Under the pieces are notes generated by a model. It did no database searches and had not been told where the DNA came from. It was given only the letters and a program-made list of their open reading frames with translations. Shown here one piece after another: positions 10,956 to 22,111 of a DNA stretch of 64,000 nt. The DNA comes from Heloderma charlesbogerti (taxonomy: Eukaryota > Chordata > Lepidosauria > Squamata > Helodermatidae), in the NCBI GenBank assembly GCA_026122225.1, contig JANEZZ010001497.1:1054001-1118000 (forward strand), read 5' to 3'. The translations under genes and the position numbers were made by a program. The stretch's first letter is position 1, and the number at the start of each line of letters is the position of its first letter.

Positions 10956-11506
10956 TAGGGGTGCACGAAAGCCACTTACCTGGTCTCACAGCTTGCTTCG
11001 CGGTCGGGGGGAGGCACTTCGCTGCTCCCCCGAGGTTCAGGCCGGGGGGGGGAGGCTTCCCTCCTCGCCCGGCCGAAATTCAGGCCAGGGAGGAGGCGCC
11101 TCGCCTCGCCCAGCTGCGAAATAAAAAGTTTAAAAAAAACCACCCCCATGATAGGCTACGTGACGATTTACATAGCCTATCACAGCTAGATCTGCAAAGT
11201 CAGCCATGATAGGCTACGTTAATCATCACGTAGCCTATCACGGGGGCATTTTTTTTTTTTTTACTTTTATTGGAATGGCGGCGGTGGCAGCCGGTCGAAA
11301 GACCAGCTGCCGCCTCTGCCCCTGTCGAAGACCTTCCGAACCGCCGCCGGGACCCGCCACCGGGAGGGACATTCGGGAAAGGTAAGTCCCATCCAGGGGG
11401 GTGCAGGGTGTGTGTGGAGAATTTCTCCCCGAAACTACTTCGGGGGGCCGAATACATTGGCACTCGGCCCCCCAAAGTTTCGGGGAGAAATTCTCCCCCA
11501 TCCCTA
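10956..11506 (-). mobile_element. hAT-like element, family A, internal deletion
   Basis: TAGGGGTG...CATCCCTA with the perfect duplication GTCATCAT at 10948-10955 and 11507-11514. Both outer arms are intact, but only one pair of GATAGGCTACGT hairpins remains. The ATGGCGGCTCC and TAGTCTACG hairpins are gone. It sits directly beside the 10612 element. Confidence 0.9.
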
Positions 11507-11514
11507 GTCATCAT

Positions 11515-12860
11515 ACAGGGCGACCAAGGCTGTTTCTGTGCCAAAAGCTGGCCTGAACCCCAACTGAAATGGTGTAATGGCAGTAGTGGCATAATTCACT
11601 TCTCACAGAGTTATGGTGTCCAAAGAGATGGAGGCTGACACTTCTCTGCTTGATGCTTGCCAGTCCCAGCTAATTAAATCCCTTCAGTTACTAAGACCAG
11701 CAGGAGAGGCCCTTCGGAAGATACTCTCACTTAAAGAACCCTGTTCATCAGGCACATGGGAAAAGGGCTTTCTCCGGTGTTGCTCTGAAATTCTGGAACA
11801 CTAGGGATGGCAGAGAATTTCTCCACGAATCTCTGGGAGGCCGAATGCCAACGCATTCGGCCCCCCGAAATTGGTGGGGAAATTCTCCGCCACCCCCCTC
11901 AGGGATGGGACTTACCTCTGTCGAATGTCCCCCTTGGCGGCGCATCCTGGCGGCGTTTCGGCGGCGTTTCGGCAGGGGCAGGGGCGATGGCCGGTCTTCC
12001 GACCGGCTGCCGCCGCCACCATTTCCCAGTAAAATAAAACAAAAAACAAAAAAAGTGATAGGCTACGTAACGATTTACGTAGCCTATCACGGCTAGATTT
12101 TCAAAGTCAGATTTACGTAGACTATGGCGAAAATAAGGGCAACGCAAATAGCCCTTAAGCGTTGCCCTTATTTTCACTGTAGTCTACGTAAATCTTTACG
12201 TAGACTACCCGTGCCCAAATAAGGAACGCAAATGGCGGCACCCATGGCCGCCGCCATTTGCGTACGTGCTTTTTTTTTTTTTTTCCAAAGTCACGCGTGA
12301 TAGGCTACATAAAGATTTACGTAGCCTATCACGGCTGACTTTTAAAATCTAGCTGTGATAGGCTACATAAATCGTTATGTAGCCTATCATGTGTGTTTTT
12401 TTTTACAATTTACTTTTTTATTTCACGGCCGGGGAGACGGGGCGCTCCCCCCCGGCCAGAATTTCGGTGGGGAGGGATGGGGTGCCTCCCCCCCGGCCTG
12501 AACTTCGGCCAGGAGGGGCGGGGCGCCTCCTCCCCCACCAAGAATTTCGGGGGAAGAACCAGAGCACCTCCCCCCCACACCGAAAACAGCTGCGGGGCCA
12601 GGTAAGGGACTTTCGTCCATCCTTGGAACACACTCCCTCTGGAGTTATGACCAGTCCCCATTATCTCTGCATTCAGGAAGACTCGTCTTTTTGATTTTGC
12701 GTTTCCAATTGTTGTCATGGTTTTTAATTTTTTGTTTTTGTGTTTTACTATGTATTTATTTGTTTATGATTTTTGTTTTCTGTCTATATATATATGTTGG
12801 GGAAAGTACCTCAGTTGCTTCCACAATGGCAGCATTCAAGTGCAATAAATAAATAAGTAA
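11515..12860 (+). mobile_element. degenerate L2-type LINE, split by a hAT element
   Basis: Includes GCGACCAAGGCTGTTTCTGT, found also in the L2 copy near 35860, then the GGAACACACTCCCTCTGGAG segment shared with 900 and 22491, and an AATAAATAAATAAG tail. The element at 11802-12623 interrupts it. No intact frame. Confidence 0.6.
11802..12623 (+). mobile_element. hAT-like palindromic element, family A
   Basis: TAGGGATG...CATCCT with the perfect duplication TGGAACAC at 11794-11801 and 12624-12631. The left half of the core has lost one GATAGGCTACGT hairpin and the ATGGCGGC hairpin, whereas the right half is complete. The asymmetric deletion makes the large palindrome one-sided. Confidence 0.9.
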
Positions 12861-12867
12861 ATCAGTA

Positions 12868-13327
12868 AGCAAGGGCGCAATCCTATCGGGATAGGCGGTC
12901 GCCTCCAAACTTGGAGACGACCACCTATGCAATGCAGGGCAGGAGAAGCACAGAGGGGATCATCTCCCCTCTGCTTCAGCTGCCCTGCATTTATGGCTAG
13001 ACAGCCAATTTCGGCTGTCTAGCTGTGGGACCGCAGAGTGTGGGAAGTGGCAGCAGGATGACACATAGGATGTGTCGTGCCGGCATTTCTGACTTCCCCG
13101 CCCCAGCACGCCCCCAGGAATGCCCTGTTTCTGCCACTCTGCGCTCCTCTTCTGAGCGTGGAGTGTGGGGCCATTCCATGCTGCCTATGAAGCAACACAG
13201 GAAGGGGTGGAGGTCTGTTCTCCGGGAACTGACCTCGGAATGCGGGTTCAGAAGACGGATCCCAGGAACCAACCTATCCTATGGCTGTCTAGGCACTGAC
13301 TGTCTAGGCCACAGAATTGCACCCTAA
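12868..13327. mobile_element. Harbinger-like MITE
   Basis: Starts GGGCGCAATCCTATCGGGATAGG and ends AGAATTGCACCCTAA, flanked by CAA/TAA triplets. The interior resembles 55059-55495 (GGCACACCCCCAGGAATGCCC-like and GGATCATCTCCCCTCTGC segments). There is no ORF of interest. Confidence 0.65.
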
Positions 13328-13572
13328 GTGATCCAAATCAATTAGATCAAGCTAACGTAATTCCCAGCATACTAGCTTATGGAAGGTGTCTTTTTCAGCT
13401 GAACTCATTCCCTTCCCCTATTATTAATTTCCTATAAGTATGCTTGTTATATGCACTTGTTTTGTCTATTTACAACATATCATTCATAGGCCCCTACTTA
13501 AGACATGTAAACATCTGTAACATTGTTGTTGTTGTTGTTATGCATATGAACTAGTTAAGCTTTGGGGCTCAC

Positions 13573-13681
13573 CTTTTGCAGCATTGAAGTCCTGTTGCAC
13601 ACTCTCCAAGGGATATGTCAATTTCAGTACATCCTGCTAGGGTACATTCGCCTCCTTGAAATTTACAGTATGCTACTGGAT
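13573..13681 (-). CDS. beta-defensin-like exon 2 (copy A)
   Basis: Minus-strand 109-nt exon with an open frame and the cysteine pattern C-x6-C-x4-C-x9-C-x5-CC. It has the same GTGAGC donor and CCAGAG acceptor as copies B and C. Compared with them the core has the same length and cysteines, but the loop between cysteines 3 and 4 is acidic. Flanking DNA (13365-13560 and 13682-13760) aligns with 9725-9890 and 10009-10090, showing duplication of the whole unit. The signal-peptide exon and terminal exon were not found, so completeness is unknown. Confidence 0.85.
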
Positions 13682-13689
13682 CTCTGGAG

Positions 13690-14310
13690 AAACAGGGAGT
13701 TCAGAAAGTGAAATGCATGCCCCAAAATTTAAACTTATAAGTTATAGGTCACTAGACCACTAGAGACAGCAGGCTCCTTTTGGAATTCCTCAGCTAGGCT
13801 CACACATGTATGTTCTTCACTTGATGACTGTAATGTCAAGTGACATCTTTTATATCTGAATGGGCCCTTTCAGTTATTCAATTATCAAAAAAAAAAAAAA
13901 ATCTGCCTGGTTTACAAACCAGAGTTAAGGCTATCTTATGTTGGTCCAAACTCCAAAACCCCAGGAAATTAGAAGCTAATGCTGATGCCTTAATTGATGT
14001 GCACTGTGATCGGTGATGATGCTGTTCAGTGTCACATATTGTGCATTTTTACAATTTACCTTCCATGCACCCACACTTTACCTTGGTTTTTCATTCCCAA
14101 ATCCAGATGGGGAGGGTGGAGTGCCTGGAACTAGCAAAGATGTCCCTCATTGTCCTGTTGTTGTACTGCCTTATGAAGCATCTGAGACTTAATCTATTGC
14201 TAGAGGAATCCTCCTGTAAGTTGACCCTTGCCAGTTTGTTGTTTACATCACTAGTTTGCAGGGTGGATTGAACAGTGATGGGGATCCCTTTTAATACAAA
14301 ATTTATATAC
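13690..14310. other. unassigned single-copy-like sequence
   Basis: Presumed upstream/intron DNA of defensin copy A. It holds an A13-14 tract near 13890. I see no hydrophobic minus-strand exon, repeat boundary or RNA gene. Confidence 0.5.
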
Positions 14311-14316
14311 CGCTCC

Positions 14317-15274
14317 TAGGGATGGGGGAGAATTTCTCCCTGAAACTTTGGGGGGCCAAGTGCCAACGCATTCGGCCCCCCGAAATCGGCGGTGAAATTC
14401 TCTGCCCCCTGCCCCCCTCCTGGGATGGGACTTACCTTTGATGAATGTCCCTCCTGCCGGCGGGTTCCGGCGGCAGTTCGACGGGTTTTCGTCAGGGGTG
14501 GGGGCGGCAGCTGGTCTTTTGACTGGCTGCCGCTGCCGCCATTACAATTGAAGTAAAAAAACCCCAACAACCCTGTGATAGGCTACGTGATGATTAACGT
14601 AGCCTATCACAGCTAGATCTCCGAAGTCAGCCGTGATAGGCTACGTTAATCGTTACGTAGCCTATCACGGGTGACTTTGAAAAAAAAAAAAAGCGCGTAT
14701 GCAAATGCCGGGGCCCTATGGGCGCCACCATTTGCGTTCCTTATTTGGTCCCGGTAGTCTACGTAAAGATTTACGTAGACTATGGTGAAAATAAGGGCAA
14801 CGCAAATAGCGTTGCCTTTATTTTCACCATAGTCTACGTAAATCTTTACGTAGACTACAGGGACCAAATAAGGAACGCAAATGGTGGCGCCCTATGGGCG
14901 CCGCCATTTGCGTACGCACTTTTTTTTTTTCAAAGTCACCCGTGATAGGCTACGTGACGATTTGCGTAGCCTATTACAGCTGACTTTGGAAATCTAGCCA
15001 TGATAGGCTACGTAAATCGTTACGTAGCCTATCATGGGGGTGGTTTTTTGTTTTTGTTTTTACTTTTTTTTCTTGGCCGGGTAGATGGGGCGCTTCTACC
15101 TGACCTGAATTTTGCCTGTGAGGGATGGGGCGCCTCCCCCCTGGCCTGAATTTTGGCCAGGCGAGACGGGGCACCTCCCCCCCTCGCCTGAACTTCGGGG
15201 GGAGAACCGAAGTGCCTCCCCCCCCACCGCGAAGCAAGCTTCGAGGACAGGTAAGGGACTTTCGCCCATCCCTA
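14317..15274 (+). mobile_element. hAT-like palindromic element, family A, full core
   Basis: TAGGGATG...CATCCCTA with both arms and a complete mirrored core: GATAGGCTACGT hairpins, ATTTGCGT...ACGCAAAT ends around a GGCGCCC/GGGCGCC block, and the central GCAACGCAAATAGCGTTGCC. The flanking 8 bp (ACCGCTCC and AGTCCACT) do not match, so the TSD is lost or the copy is recombinant. Confidence 0.85.
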
Positions 15275-15387
15275 AGTCCACTCCACATCAGGAGATTTCG
15301 GAGCAGTAAACAACAAAGATAAATAATAAAACACCAGGTTTAAACTGTTAAAACATTACATAACATTACATAAACTGTTAAAACCGT

Positions 15388-15747
15388 TTGCGTCCCTGCA
15401 GTCAGCCGTGATAGGATACGTAAATGTTTATGTAGCCTATCACGGTGTTTTATTAAAATCTAGCCTTGATAGGCTACATAAATCTTTACATAGCCTATTA
15501 CGTTTGTTTGTTTGGTTTTTTTACTTGGAAATGGCGGCGGCGGCAGCCGGTCAGAAGACCGGCCGCCGCAGCCACCGCCGCCGCCGAACCACTGCTGAAC
15601 TGCCACCGGAGCCACCGCCGCCAGGGACATTCGAACAAGGTAAGTCCCATCCCGGGGGGGGGGGCGGGGGGGCAGACCGTTTCTCCACCCATTTCGGGAT
15701 TTCTCCACCAATTTCAAGATTTGTGGAGAAATTCTCTGACATCCCTA
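15388..15747 (+). mobile_element. hAT-like element, family A, 5'-truncated
   Basis: Lacks the left terminus and ends GACATCCCTA. It keeps two TAGGCTACRTAAA hairpins and an ATGGCGGCGGCGGCAGCC arm with donor CAAGGTAAGTCCC. The arm starts with an ATG-led GC-rich frame, but other copies have stops at the same place, so I do not call it coding. Confidence 0.8.
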
Positions 15748-15749
15748 GG

Positions 15750-16250
15750 AGTCCTAGATGCTTGTTTGTTATAGAATGGGTTGGGGTAGTCTAGATGAAA
15801 AAGTATTCATTCTGTACTGTACCACATTCAGATTTCAGCGTGCATGCATGCTGCATGACCTATCTGTGGTTACTTTGGATCTTGAGATACTTGGTGAGGA
15901 TAAAACAGTTTTGGTGGTACGGTGTTGCAGTTAAAAAGAAGTGACAAGTGGAAGGGTTCAGCCCCCTATTCCAGCACACTACTTGTTTGCTTCAAATTAC
16001 ATTCTCCCAACATCACTTCACACCAGAAAATATGTGTGGGTTCATGTCTGTGAGACTGATTGTCTAACTTCATATTCCATCTAAGCCCCTGTGAACACCT
16101 TTTAGAAGAGAAAAGGCACTAGTCTACAAATGTAATTTATTATAAATAATTAAGCAACCCATACCTGCTTGAAATAAACATATTCCCCACCCCATGCTGC
16201 CAAGATGCACATTTTCTTACTGCCTTTTAAAAATCCATGAAATTGGTATA
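15750..16250. other. unassigned AT-rich sequence
   Basis: No coding signature, repeat terminus or structural RNA was recognised. Includes ATATATATTTTT just before the next element, which serves as its target site. Confidence 0.5.
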
Positions 16251-16260
16251 TATATATTTT

Positions 16261-17232
16261 TAGGGATGGTGGAGAATTTCTCCCCGAAACTTCTGGGGGC
16301 CGAGCGCCAACATGTTCGGCCCCCCGAACAAGTTTCGGGGAGAAATCCTCCGCCCTCCCACCCCCCGCCCCCCCCCGGGACGGGACTTACCTTCCCTGAA
16401 TGTTCCTCCCGGCGGCGGGTCCGGCTGGCGGTTTGTCAGGTGTTCGAGTGGGGCGGGAGCGGCAGCCGGTCTTTCGACCGGCTGCTGCCGCCGCCATTGC
16501 AATAAAAGGAAAAAAAAAAAAAGTCCCCTGATAGGCTACGTGACGATTCACGTAGCCTATCATGGCTAGATTTGCAAAGTCAGCCATGATAGGCTACGTG
16601 AATCATCACGTAGCCTATCACGGGTGACTTAAAAAAAAAAAAAAAAGTGTGTACGGATAATGGCGGCCCCATAGGGAGCTGCCATTCCCGTTCCTTATTT
16701 GGTCACTGTAGTCTATGTAAACGTTTACGTAGACTACGGCGAAAATAAGGGCAACACTATTTGCGTTGCCCTTATTTGGTCACTGTAGTCTACGTAAACA
16801 TTTACGTAGACTACAGCAACAAAATAAGGAACGCGAATGGCAGCTCCCTATGGGGGCTGCCATTCGCGTATGCGCTTTGTTTTTTTTTTTAAGTCACCCG
16901 TGATAGGCTACGTGACGATTCACGTAGCCTATCACGGCTGACTTTGCAGATCTAGCCGTGATAGGCTACGTGAATCGTCACGTAGCCTATCAGGGGAAGT
17001 TTGTTTGTTTTTTTTTTACTTTCGCGTTCGCGGCCGGGCAAGGCGAGGCGCCTCCTCCCCGGCCTGAATTTCGGCCAGGCCAGGCGGGAAGCCTCCCCCC
17101 CGGCCTGAATTTCGGCTGGGCGAGGCAGGAAGCCTCCCCCCCCGGCCTGAACTTCGCGTGGGGAGCAGCGAAGCGCTCCCACCCAACGCGAACAAGCTGC
17201 GAGAAAAGGTAAGTGACTTTCGTCCACCCCTA
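16261..17232 (+). mobile_element. hAT-like palindromic element, family A, full core
   Basis: TAGGGATG...CACCCCTA with the perfect duplication TATATTTT at 16253-16260 and 17233-17240. At 972 bp this is the longest standard copy. The right outer arm has an extra GGCCTGAATTTCGGC hairpin repeat, appearing twice before GCCTGAACTTCGCG. Confidence 0.93.
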
Positions 17233-17334
17233 TATATTTTTCAAAACATGCTTTGACATTTTGTACCATACAAGCAGCAGCATCAGTCACAACGATGCTA
17301 GAAAATACAGCTACAAGCACCACACCCCAAACAT

Positions 17335-17830
17335 TATTTTTATTATGTATGTATTTACTTAAAACATTTGTATCCCGCCCTATATCATTAAGATCTCAGG
17401 GTGGCGTACAGATAAAATCAATTTAAACAGTATAAAACAAATGATTTAAACAGCTAAGAACAAATGAGCCAATACCAATTAAAACCTAAAACAATAAAAC
17501 AGTTAAAACAGTGTGCTACCTTAGGGAATGCATTTAGCCCTCAAAGGCTTTAGTAAAAAGCCATGTTTTTACTTGGCACCAAAATGAGACCAATGTCTGC
17601 ACCAATCGGGCCTCCAAAGGCAGGGCATTCTACAACTGGGGTGCCACAGCAGAGAAGGCCCTCTCCCATGTCCCACCATAGTGTATGTCTCATACTGGTG
17701 GGTTGCATAGGAGGGCCCATCCAACAGATCTCAGTCCTCAGGCAGGCATAGACAGGGATCATTAGCAACATTACTACTCTCATCCTGGCTGTAACAACAG
17801 AAACCCCCATGTCTCACTGTCAACTCACCC
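17335..17830 (-). mobile_element. L2-type LINE 3' region
   Basis: Reverse complement of an L2 3' end: a TATTTACTTAAAACATTTGT start, CCGCCCTATATCATTAAG, and 'aaccatgtttttact...aaggcagggcattcta' UTR-like text. Non-coding. About 17830-18080 has no assignment. Confidence 0.6.
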
Positions 17831-18139
17831 AGGAAGGTCATGAGATCAGCTTACAAAATAAAGGTGTTAGCCAACTCACTGGAGGATTCCTCTAGCAATA
17901 CAGTAAAGATCACATACTTCAAAAGGCAATACAGGACCAGGACAATGTGAAGCATTTTTTCTGGTCACAGGAACTCTATCATTCCCATAAGATCTGGACA
18001 CTACCCAAAAAGAAAGAAGCTGCACTAGAACCTCTGCCAATGGTGACCCCTACCCATGAGAAACTGTTCAGAATGTCTCCTCCCACTAGAGATATTTGGT
18101 GAAACTGCCCCCTCAATTTGTGTGCCCACAAATAGGGTG

Positions 18140-18687
18140 GAGAATTTCAAGAGGCCATTTGCATACAGCTCGATTTATTACCATTGAGCACGGTATCCTC
18201 CCGGATAAGCTGTCTAAGTTTGGTATGGGAGGCATTGCTTGGTGGTGGTTCTGCTCCTTCTTGGATCAGCATTTTCAGAAGGTGGTGCTGTGAAATTACT
18301 GCTCAATCACTTGACAAGTTTGGGGATTCCACAGGGTTTTTTCCTTTCTCCCATGCAGTTAAACATCTACATGAAATCACAGAGATCATGTGGAATTTGG
18401 GTCTCAGGTGTCACCAGTATGTGGATGACACCCAGATTTTTCTGTCATTGTCATCAGGAACAGGTAAGGTGTGATTGCCCTCAACCAGTGCATGGTGAGG
18501 TAATGGAGAGAGTCCAGAAGAGATGGAGGTATGGTTGATGAATGATGTTCAGCTTATTCTATATGGGGTTGCACTCCCCCTAAAAGATCAAGTTCACAGT
18601 TTGACGTGCTTATTGATCCAGCAGTGTCATTACATGTGCAAGCGACCTCTGCACCTCAAAGCTCCTTTTATTGCTTTTGGCTTAAAT
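18140..18687 (+). mobile_element. L2-type LINE reverse transcriptase fragment
   Basis: Broken translation with CHQYVDDTQIFL (the YADD-box equivalent), TGFFPFSHAV in place of GVPQGSVLSPM, and a later DQVHSLGVL-like segment. It continues beyond the hAT insertion at 19585-19760 with GGATAGAGATAGCTTGG, as in the L2 copy at 47140. Pseudogenic. Confidence 0.75.
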
Positions 18688-19576
18688 TAGGGATGGCGGA
18701 GAATTTCTCCCCGAAACTTCGGGGGGCCGAGCGCCAACGCGTTCGCCCCCCCGAACAAGTTTCGGTGAGAAATCCTCCGCCCCCCCGCCCCCCGCACCCC
18801 CCCGGGACGGGACTTACCTTCCCTGAATGTCCCTCCCGGCGGCGGGTCCAGCTGGCGGTTCGTCCGGTGTTCGAGTGGGGCGGGAGCGGCAGCCGGTCTT
18901 TCGACCGGCTGCCGCCCCCGCCATTGCAATGAAAGAAAAAAACAACAACACGTCCCCTGATAGGCTACGTGACGATTCACGTAGCCTATCACGGCTAGAT
19001 TTGCCAAGTCAGCTGTGATAGGCTACGTGAATCGTCACGTAGCCTATCCCGGGTGACTTAAAAAAAAAAAAAAAAGTGTGTACGGATAATGGCGGCCCCC
19101 ATAGGGAGCCGCCATTCCCGTTCCTTATTTGGTGGCTGTCGTCTACGTAAATCTTTACGTAGACTACGGCGAAAATAAGGGCAACGCTATTTGCGTTGCC
19201 CTTATTTTCGCCGTAGTCTACGTAAAGATTTACGTAGACAACAGCCACTAAATAAGGAACGCGAATGGCGGCTCCCTATGGGGGCCGCCATTCGCGTACG
19301 CACTTTTTTTTTTAAAGTCACCCGGGATAGGCTACATGACGATTCACGTAGCCTATCACGGCTGACTTTGCAGATCTAGCCGTGATAGGCTACGTGAATC
19401 GTCACGTAGCCTATCAGGGGGCGTTTTTTTTGTTTTTTTTTTACTTTCGCGTTCGCGGCCGGGAGAGGCGACGCGCCTCCTCCCCCCGGCCTGAACTTTG
19501 CGGGGGGAGCAGCGAAGCGCTCCCCCCCACCGCGAACGGCCTTCAACAACAGGTAAGCGACTTTCGTCCACCCCTA
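18688..19576 (+). mobile_element. hAT-like palindromic element, family A (best reference copy)
   Basis: TAGGGATG...CACCCCTA with the perfect duplication GCTTAAAT at 18680-18687 and 19577-19584. Hairpins in order: 18715-18775 (CCGAAAC..GTTTCGG); 18893-18920 (CGGCAGCCGGTC mirrored); 18959-18990 and 19017-19048 (GATAGGCTACGTGA...CACGTAGCCTATC); 19088-19115 (AATGGCGGC..GCCGCCATT); 19141-19165 (GTCTACGTAAATCTTTACG); and a central GGGCAACGC..GCGTTGCCC at 19179-19201. The series then repeats in mirror image to 19415. The whole core 18957-19417 is one inverted repeat centred near 19188. Outward donors: the complement of ACTTACCTT near 18815, and CAGGTAAGC near 19550. Confidence 0.95.
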
Positions 19577-19920
19577 GCTTAAATGCCAGGTACAAGCTTA
19601 CCTGGATAGAGATAGCTTGGGAACAATTGCGTACCATGATCTGGTAAACTTCCTTTTGGACTACTCCAATGCAATACATAGGTCTGCCTTTACAATAGGT
19701 TCAGAAAGTGCTGTTGGTCCAAAAGTAAGGGCCCGCTTACAAGAAGGTCTTTGTGCCCTTGTTTGGGGAAGAGCAACAGGTTGAATGGAAACACAAGCTT
19801 AGGATTTTGCTAAAGTTTTCAGGGAACATGCTCTCCTGATCGAATTTCTGTTTGGTGTTGTGAACAGGACATGTTCACATGATTTGCAGACATACATTCT
19901 CATACATCCCTAGTTTAGAG

Positions 19921-20607
19921 TAGGGATGGTGCAGGTGCCCGATTCAGTCCAAGAATCCAGCAGAACTGTCCCTGTCCATGCACCCGTGCCCTGCTCACCA
20001 AGCCCCTGCCCCTACTTGCCCCCTGCCTGTGTTCAGAGAATGCCCTGCACTCACCTTGGCAGCCTCATTGAGCTTTGTGGTTGCCATTTTTTGAGAAATA
20101 AAATGGTGATCGCAAACATGTGCCTATTTGTGCACATGTGAAAATGTGCATTTTCGTGAGTGCACATATCCATGTATGAGAAAATGTGAATTTTGTGAAT
20201 GTGTATATTTGCATATGCACAAAAATGCAATTTTTTTTTCAATGTGCATTTTTGCACACACACAAATCATAGAATCATAGAATAGTAGGGTTGGAAGGGG
20301 CCTATAAGACCATCGAGTCCAACACCCAAAATGTGAGCCTTCAATAAAGTGTGCATTTTGCACATGAGAATATGCGCATTTGCAGAAATGCACATTTTCG
20401 TGCATACAAAAACGCACGCATTTCTGCTATCACCATTTTATTTTCTGAAAAAATGGCAACTGCAGAGCTTGATGAGGCTGCCAGAATGAGTGTGGGATGC
20501 TCACCGAGCATGGTGGGGCTCAAATGCATTCCAGGGACTGGCAAGCAGGGGCAAGGGCTGGGCAGGCATCCGGAGAACCCAGACGGGGGTGAGTTTGCAC
20601 ATCCCTA
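19921..20607 (+). mobile_element. hAT-like element, family B (TGCAAA palindromes)
   Basis: TAGGGATG...CATCCCTA with the perfect duplication GTTTAGAG at 19913-19920 and 20608-20615. The interior is AT-rich and palindromic, with many ATGTGCATTTT/AAAATGCACAT units between two inverted GCCATTTT...AAAATGGC blocks. The left arm carries the outward donor AAGGTGAGT (complement, near 20055). A CR1 tail is nested at 20271-20326. Confidence 0.9.
20271..20326 (-). mobile_element. CR1 3' tail fragment nested in the hAT element
   Basis: TCATAGAATCATAGAATAG followed by GGTTGGAAGGGGCC and CATCGAGTCCAAC is the reverse complement of the CR1 3' end. Only ~55 bp, a heavily 5'-truncated insertion. Confidence 0.85.
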
Positions 20608-20814
20608 GTTTAGAGACTATGGGGGTATGGGGAGTGTCTTACTGCACCTGAGATCCCACACCAAGAAATAAAGGTTAAACTGCAGTTTCCAGGGTCAACT
20701 TCTTCCTCCATTTCTTTTCCACCTCTTTCTCACACTCTCCTTCTCTGCAGGGATGGCTCTCCCATGAGGTGGAATGAACCTCTTGCCTCAAGCAGCAGAG
20801 CAGGAGCAGCAGCA

Positions 20815-21055
20815 TATGTATTTATTTATTACATTTACATCCAGCCTTTTTTCCTCCAAGGAACTCGAGGTGGTGTACATAATCGTCCTCCTCCATTTTG
20901 TCCTCACACCAACAACCCTGTGAGGTGGGTTGGGCTGAGAGTCTGTGGCTGGCCCAAAGTCACCCAGTGAGCTTCCATGGCTGAGTGGGGACTAGAACCC
21001 GGATCTCCCGGCTCCCAGTCCAGCACTCAAGCCACTACACCATGCTGGCTCTCCA
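20815..21055 (-). mobile_element. Sauria-type tRNA-derived SINE
   Basis: Minus-strand SINE. The head reads AGAGCCAGCATGGTGTAGTG with a tRNA-like B box (GGTTCTAGTCCC), then GGAAGCTCACTGGGTGAC and CACAGGGTTGTTG, ending in a TAAATAAATAC tail. It is the same family as 41019-41276 and 43086-43335. Sauria SINEs are diagnostic of squamates. Confidence 0.9.
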
Positions 21056-21630
21056 TTGCGCATTCACCCTGCCCCCAACCATCACGGCCTTGCTCCAGTG
21101 AGGCGACACTATAGCAGGTGCCCTAGAAAGACCCACTGGCTGCCAGTCCCACTATGGCAAATGCCGCTCTGAGAGGGTTGTCTGCAGGGCTTTCCAGAGC
21201 AGCTGCCTATCCTCTCTTTCATCCTGAGGACCCCATCAGAGCTAGACAAGGGATGCAGATGGTCTCTCCAGAGCAGCCCTTCACTTTCTGGAGTGCTTTG
21301 AGGAGATACTCAGAATGAAACAGGATGGGTGGCTGCACTCAGCCACTGATCTCTCTTTTGCTTTGAGAATCCTCTCAGCCTGACCCAGAGGGTGGGTGGG
21401 CCATGTTGGAAAGAGAAGTGCATCTCTCCAGATAGCCAGCCAGGCCCAAATGCTTGGCTTGGAGGGGGTCCTTCCTCAGAGCCAGGGAGTGTGACATGGC
21501 AAAACTTTCATATTTGTTACCCAACTGCCCAATTAGGAAATACAATACTTACATTCCTCCCAGAGAATTCTGGATGAAAATATGGTATTCCAAAGCCCAA
21601 TGCAACTTTACTTGGCCTTTGCAAGCGTTA
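21056..21630. other. unassigned sequence
   Basis: GC-moderate DNA with no recognised repeat. A 195-codon plus-strand open frame (21454-22041) runs from here into the following MITE; its composition and overlap with the repeat argue against a gene. Confidence 0.5.
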
Positions 21631-21633
21631 TTA

Positions 21634-22064
21634 AGGGCACAATCCTATGGAAGTAGTTGCCAGCCTCCAAACATGGAGGCTGATGATTATCCAATGCAGG
21701 GTAGCCAGAGACCAGAAGCAATTCTCCGGCTACCCTGCATTTTTGGTGAGACAGGCCATTTCGCTTGTTTAGCCAGGGAGCTTGGGGGGTGGGGTGGGGA
21801 GGCTATTTGGAACATAGGAGCTGCACAATGTGGCTTCCGTGGTCTCCTCCCTTCCCCATCCCAAGGACCGCTCCCCCATTTTCGAGAGGGGAGATATATC
21901 TGGCACAGAGAGAACCAAGATAACAATGAGCAGGGGGTGGGGGCATGGAGCACAGTATCTGTGAACCGTGGTCGGAGTCCTGGCTCTGACCTCAGTTCCC
22001 AGAAACCAAAAAAGTCCTATGGCCCTCTGGTCAGTTTCTAGTGGCCATAGGATTGTGCCCTAAA
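21634..22064. mobile_element. Harbinger-like MITE, intact ends
   Basis: GGGCACAATCCTATGG...CCATAGGATTGTGCCC flanked on both sides by TAA, matching the TWA target preference of PIF/Harbinger elements. The ~15-bp terminal repeats match perfectly. No transposase. Confidence 0.75.
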
Positions 22065-22111
22065 TTTGCCTTATCTTTCAGGCTTCCTAGATGAGAGACA
22101 GAGGTGCCAAA

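Noticed and set aside
15408..15794. Captured host first exon (ATG, poly-Ala, donor)
   Set aside because: Attractive because the frame stays open to AAGGTAAGT, but the equivalent frame in the copy at 9297 has an early stop, so coding is not conserved.
18957..19417. CRISPR-like array of spaced palindromes
   Set aside because: The repeats are mirrored, not direct, spacers are not unique, and the genome is vertebrate. The structure is bounded by transposon termini and an 8-bp TSD.
20815..21055. tRNA gene
   Set aside because: The tRNA-like head belongs to a Sauria SINE; the body, tail and two further copies show it is a retroposon.
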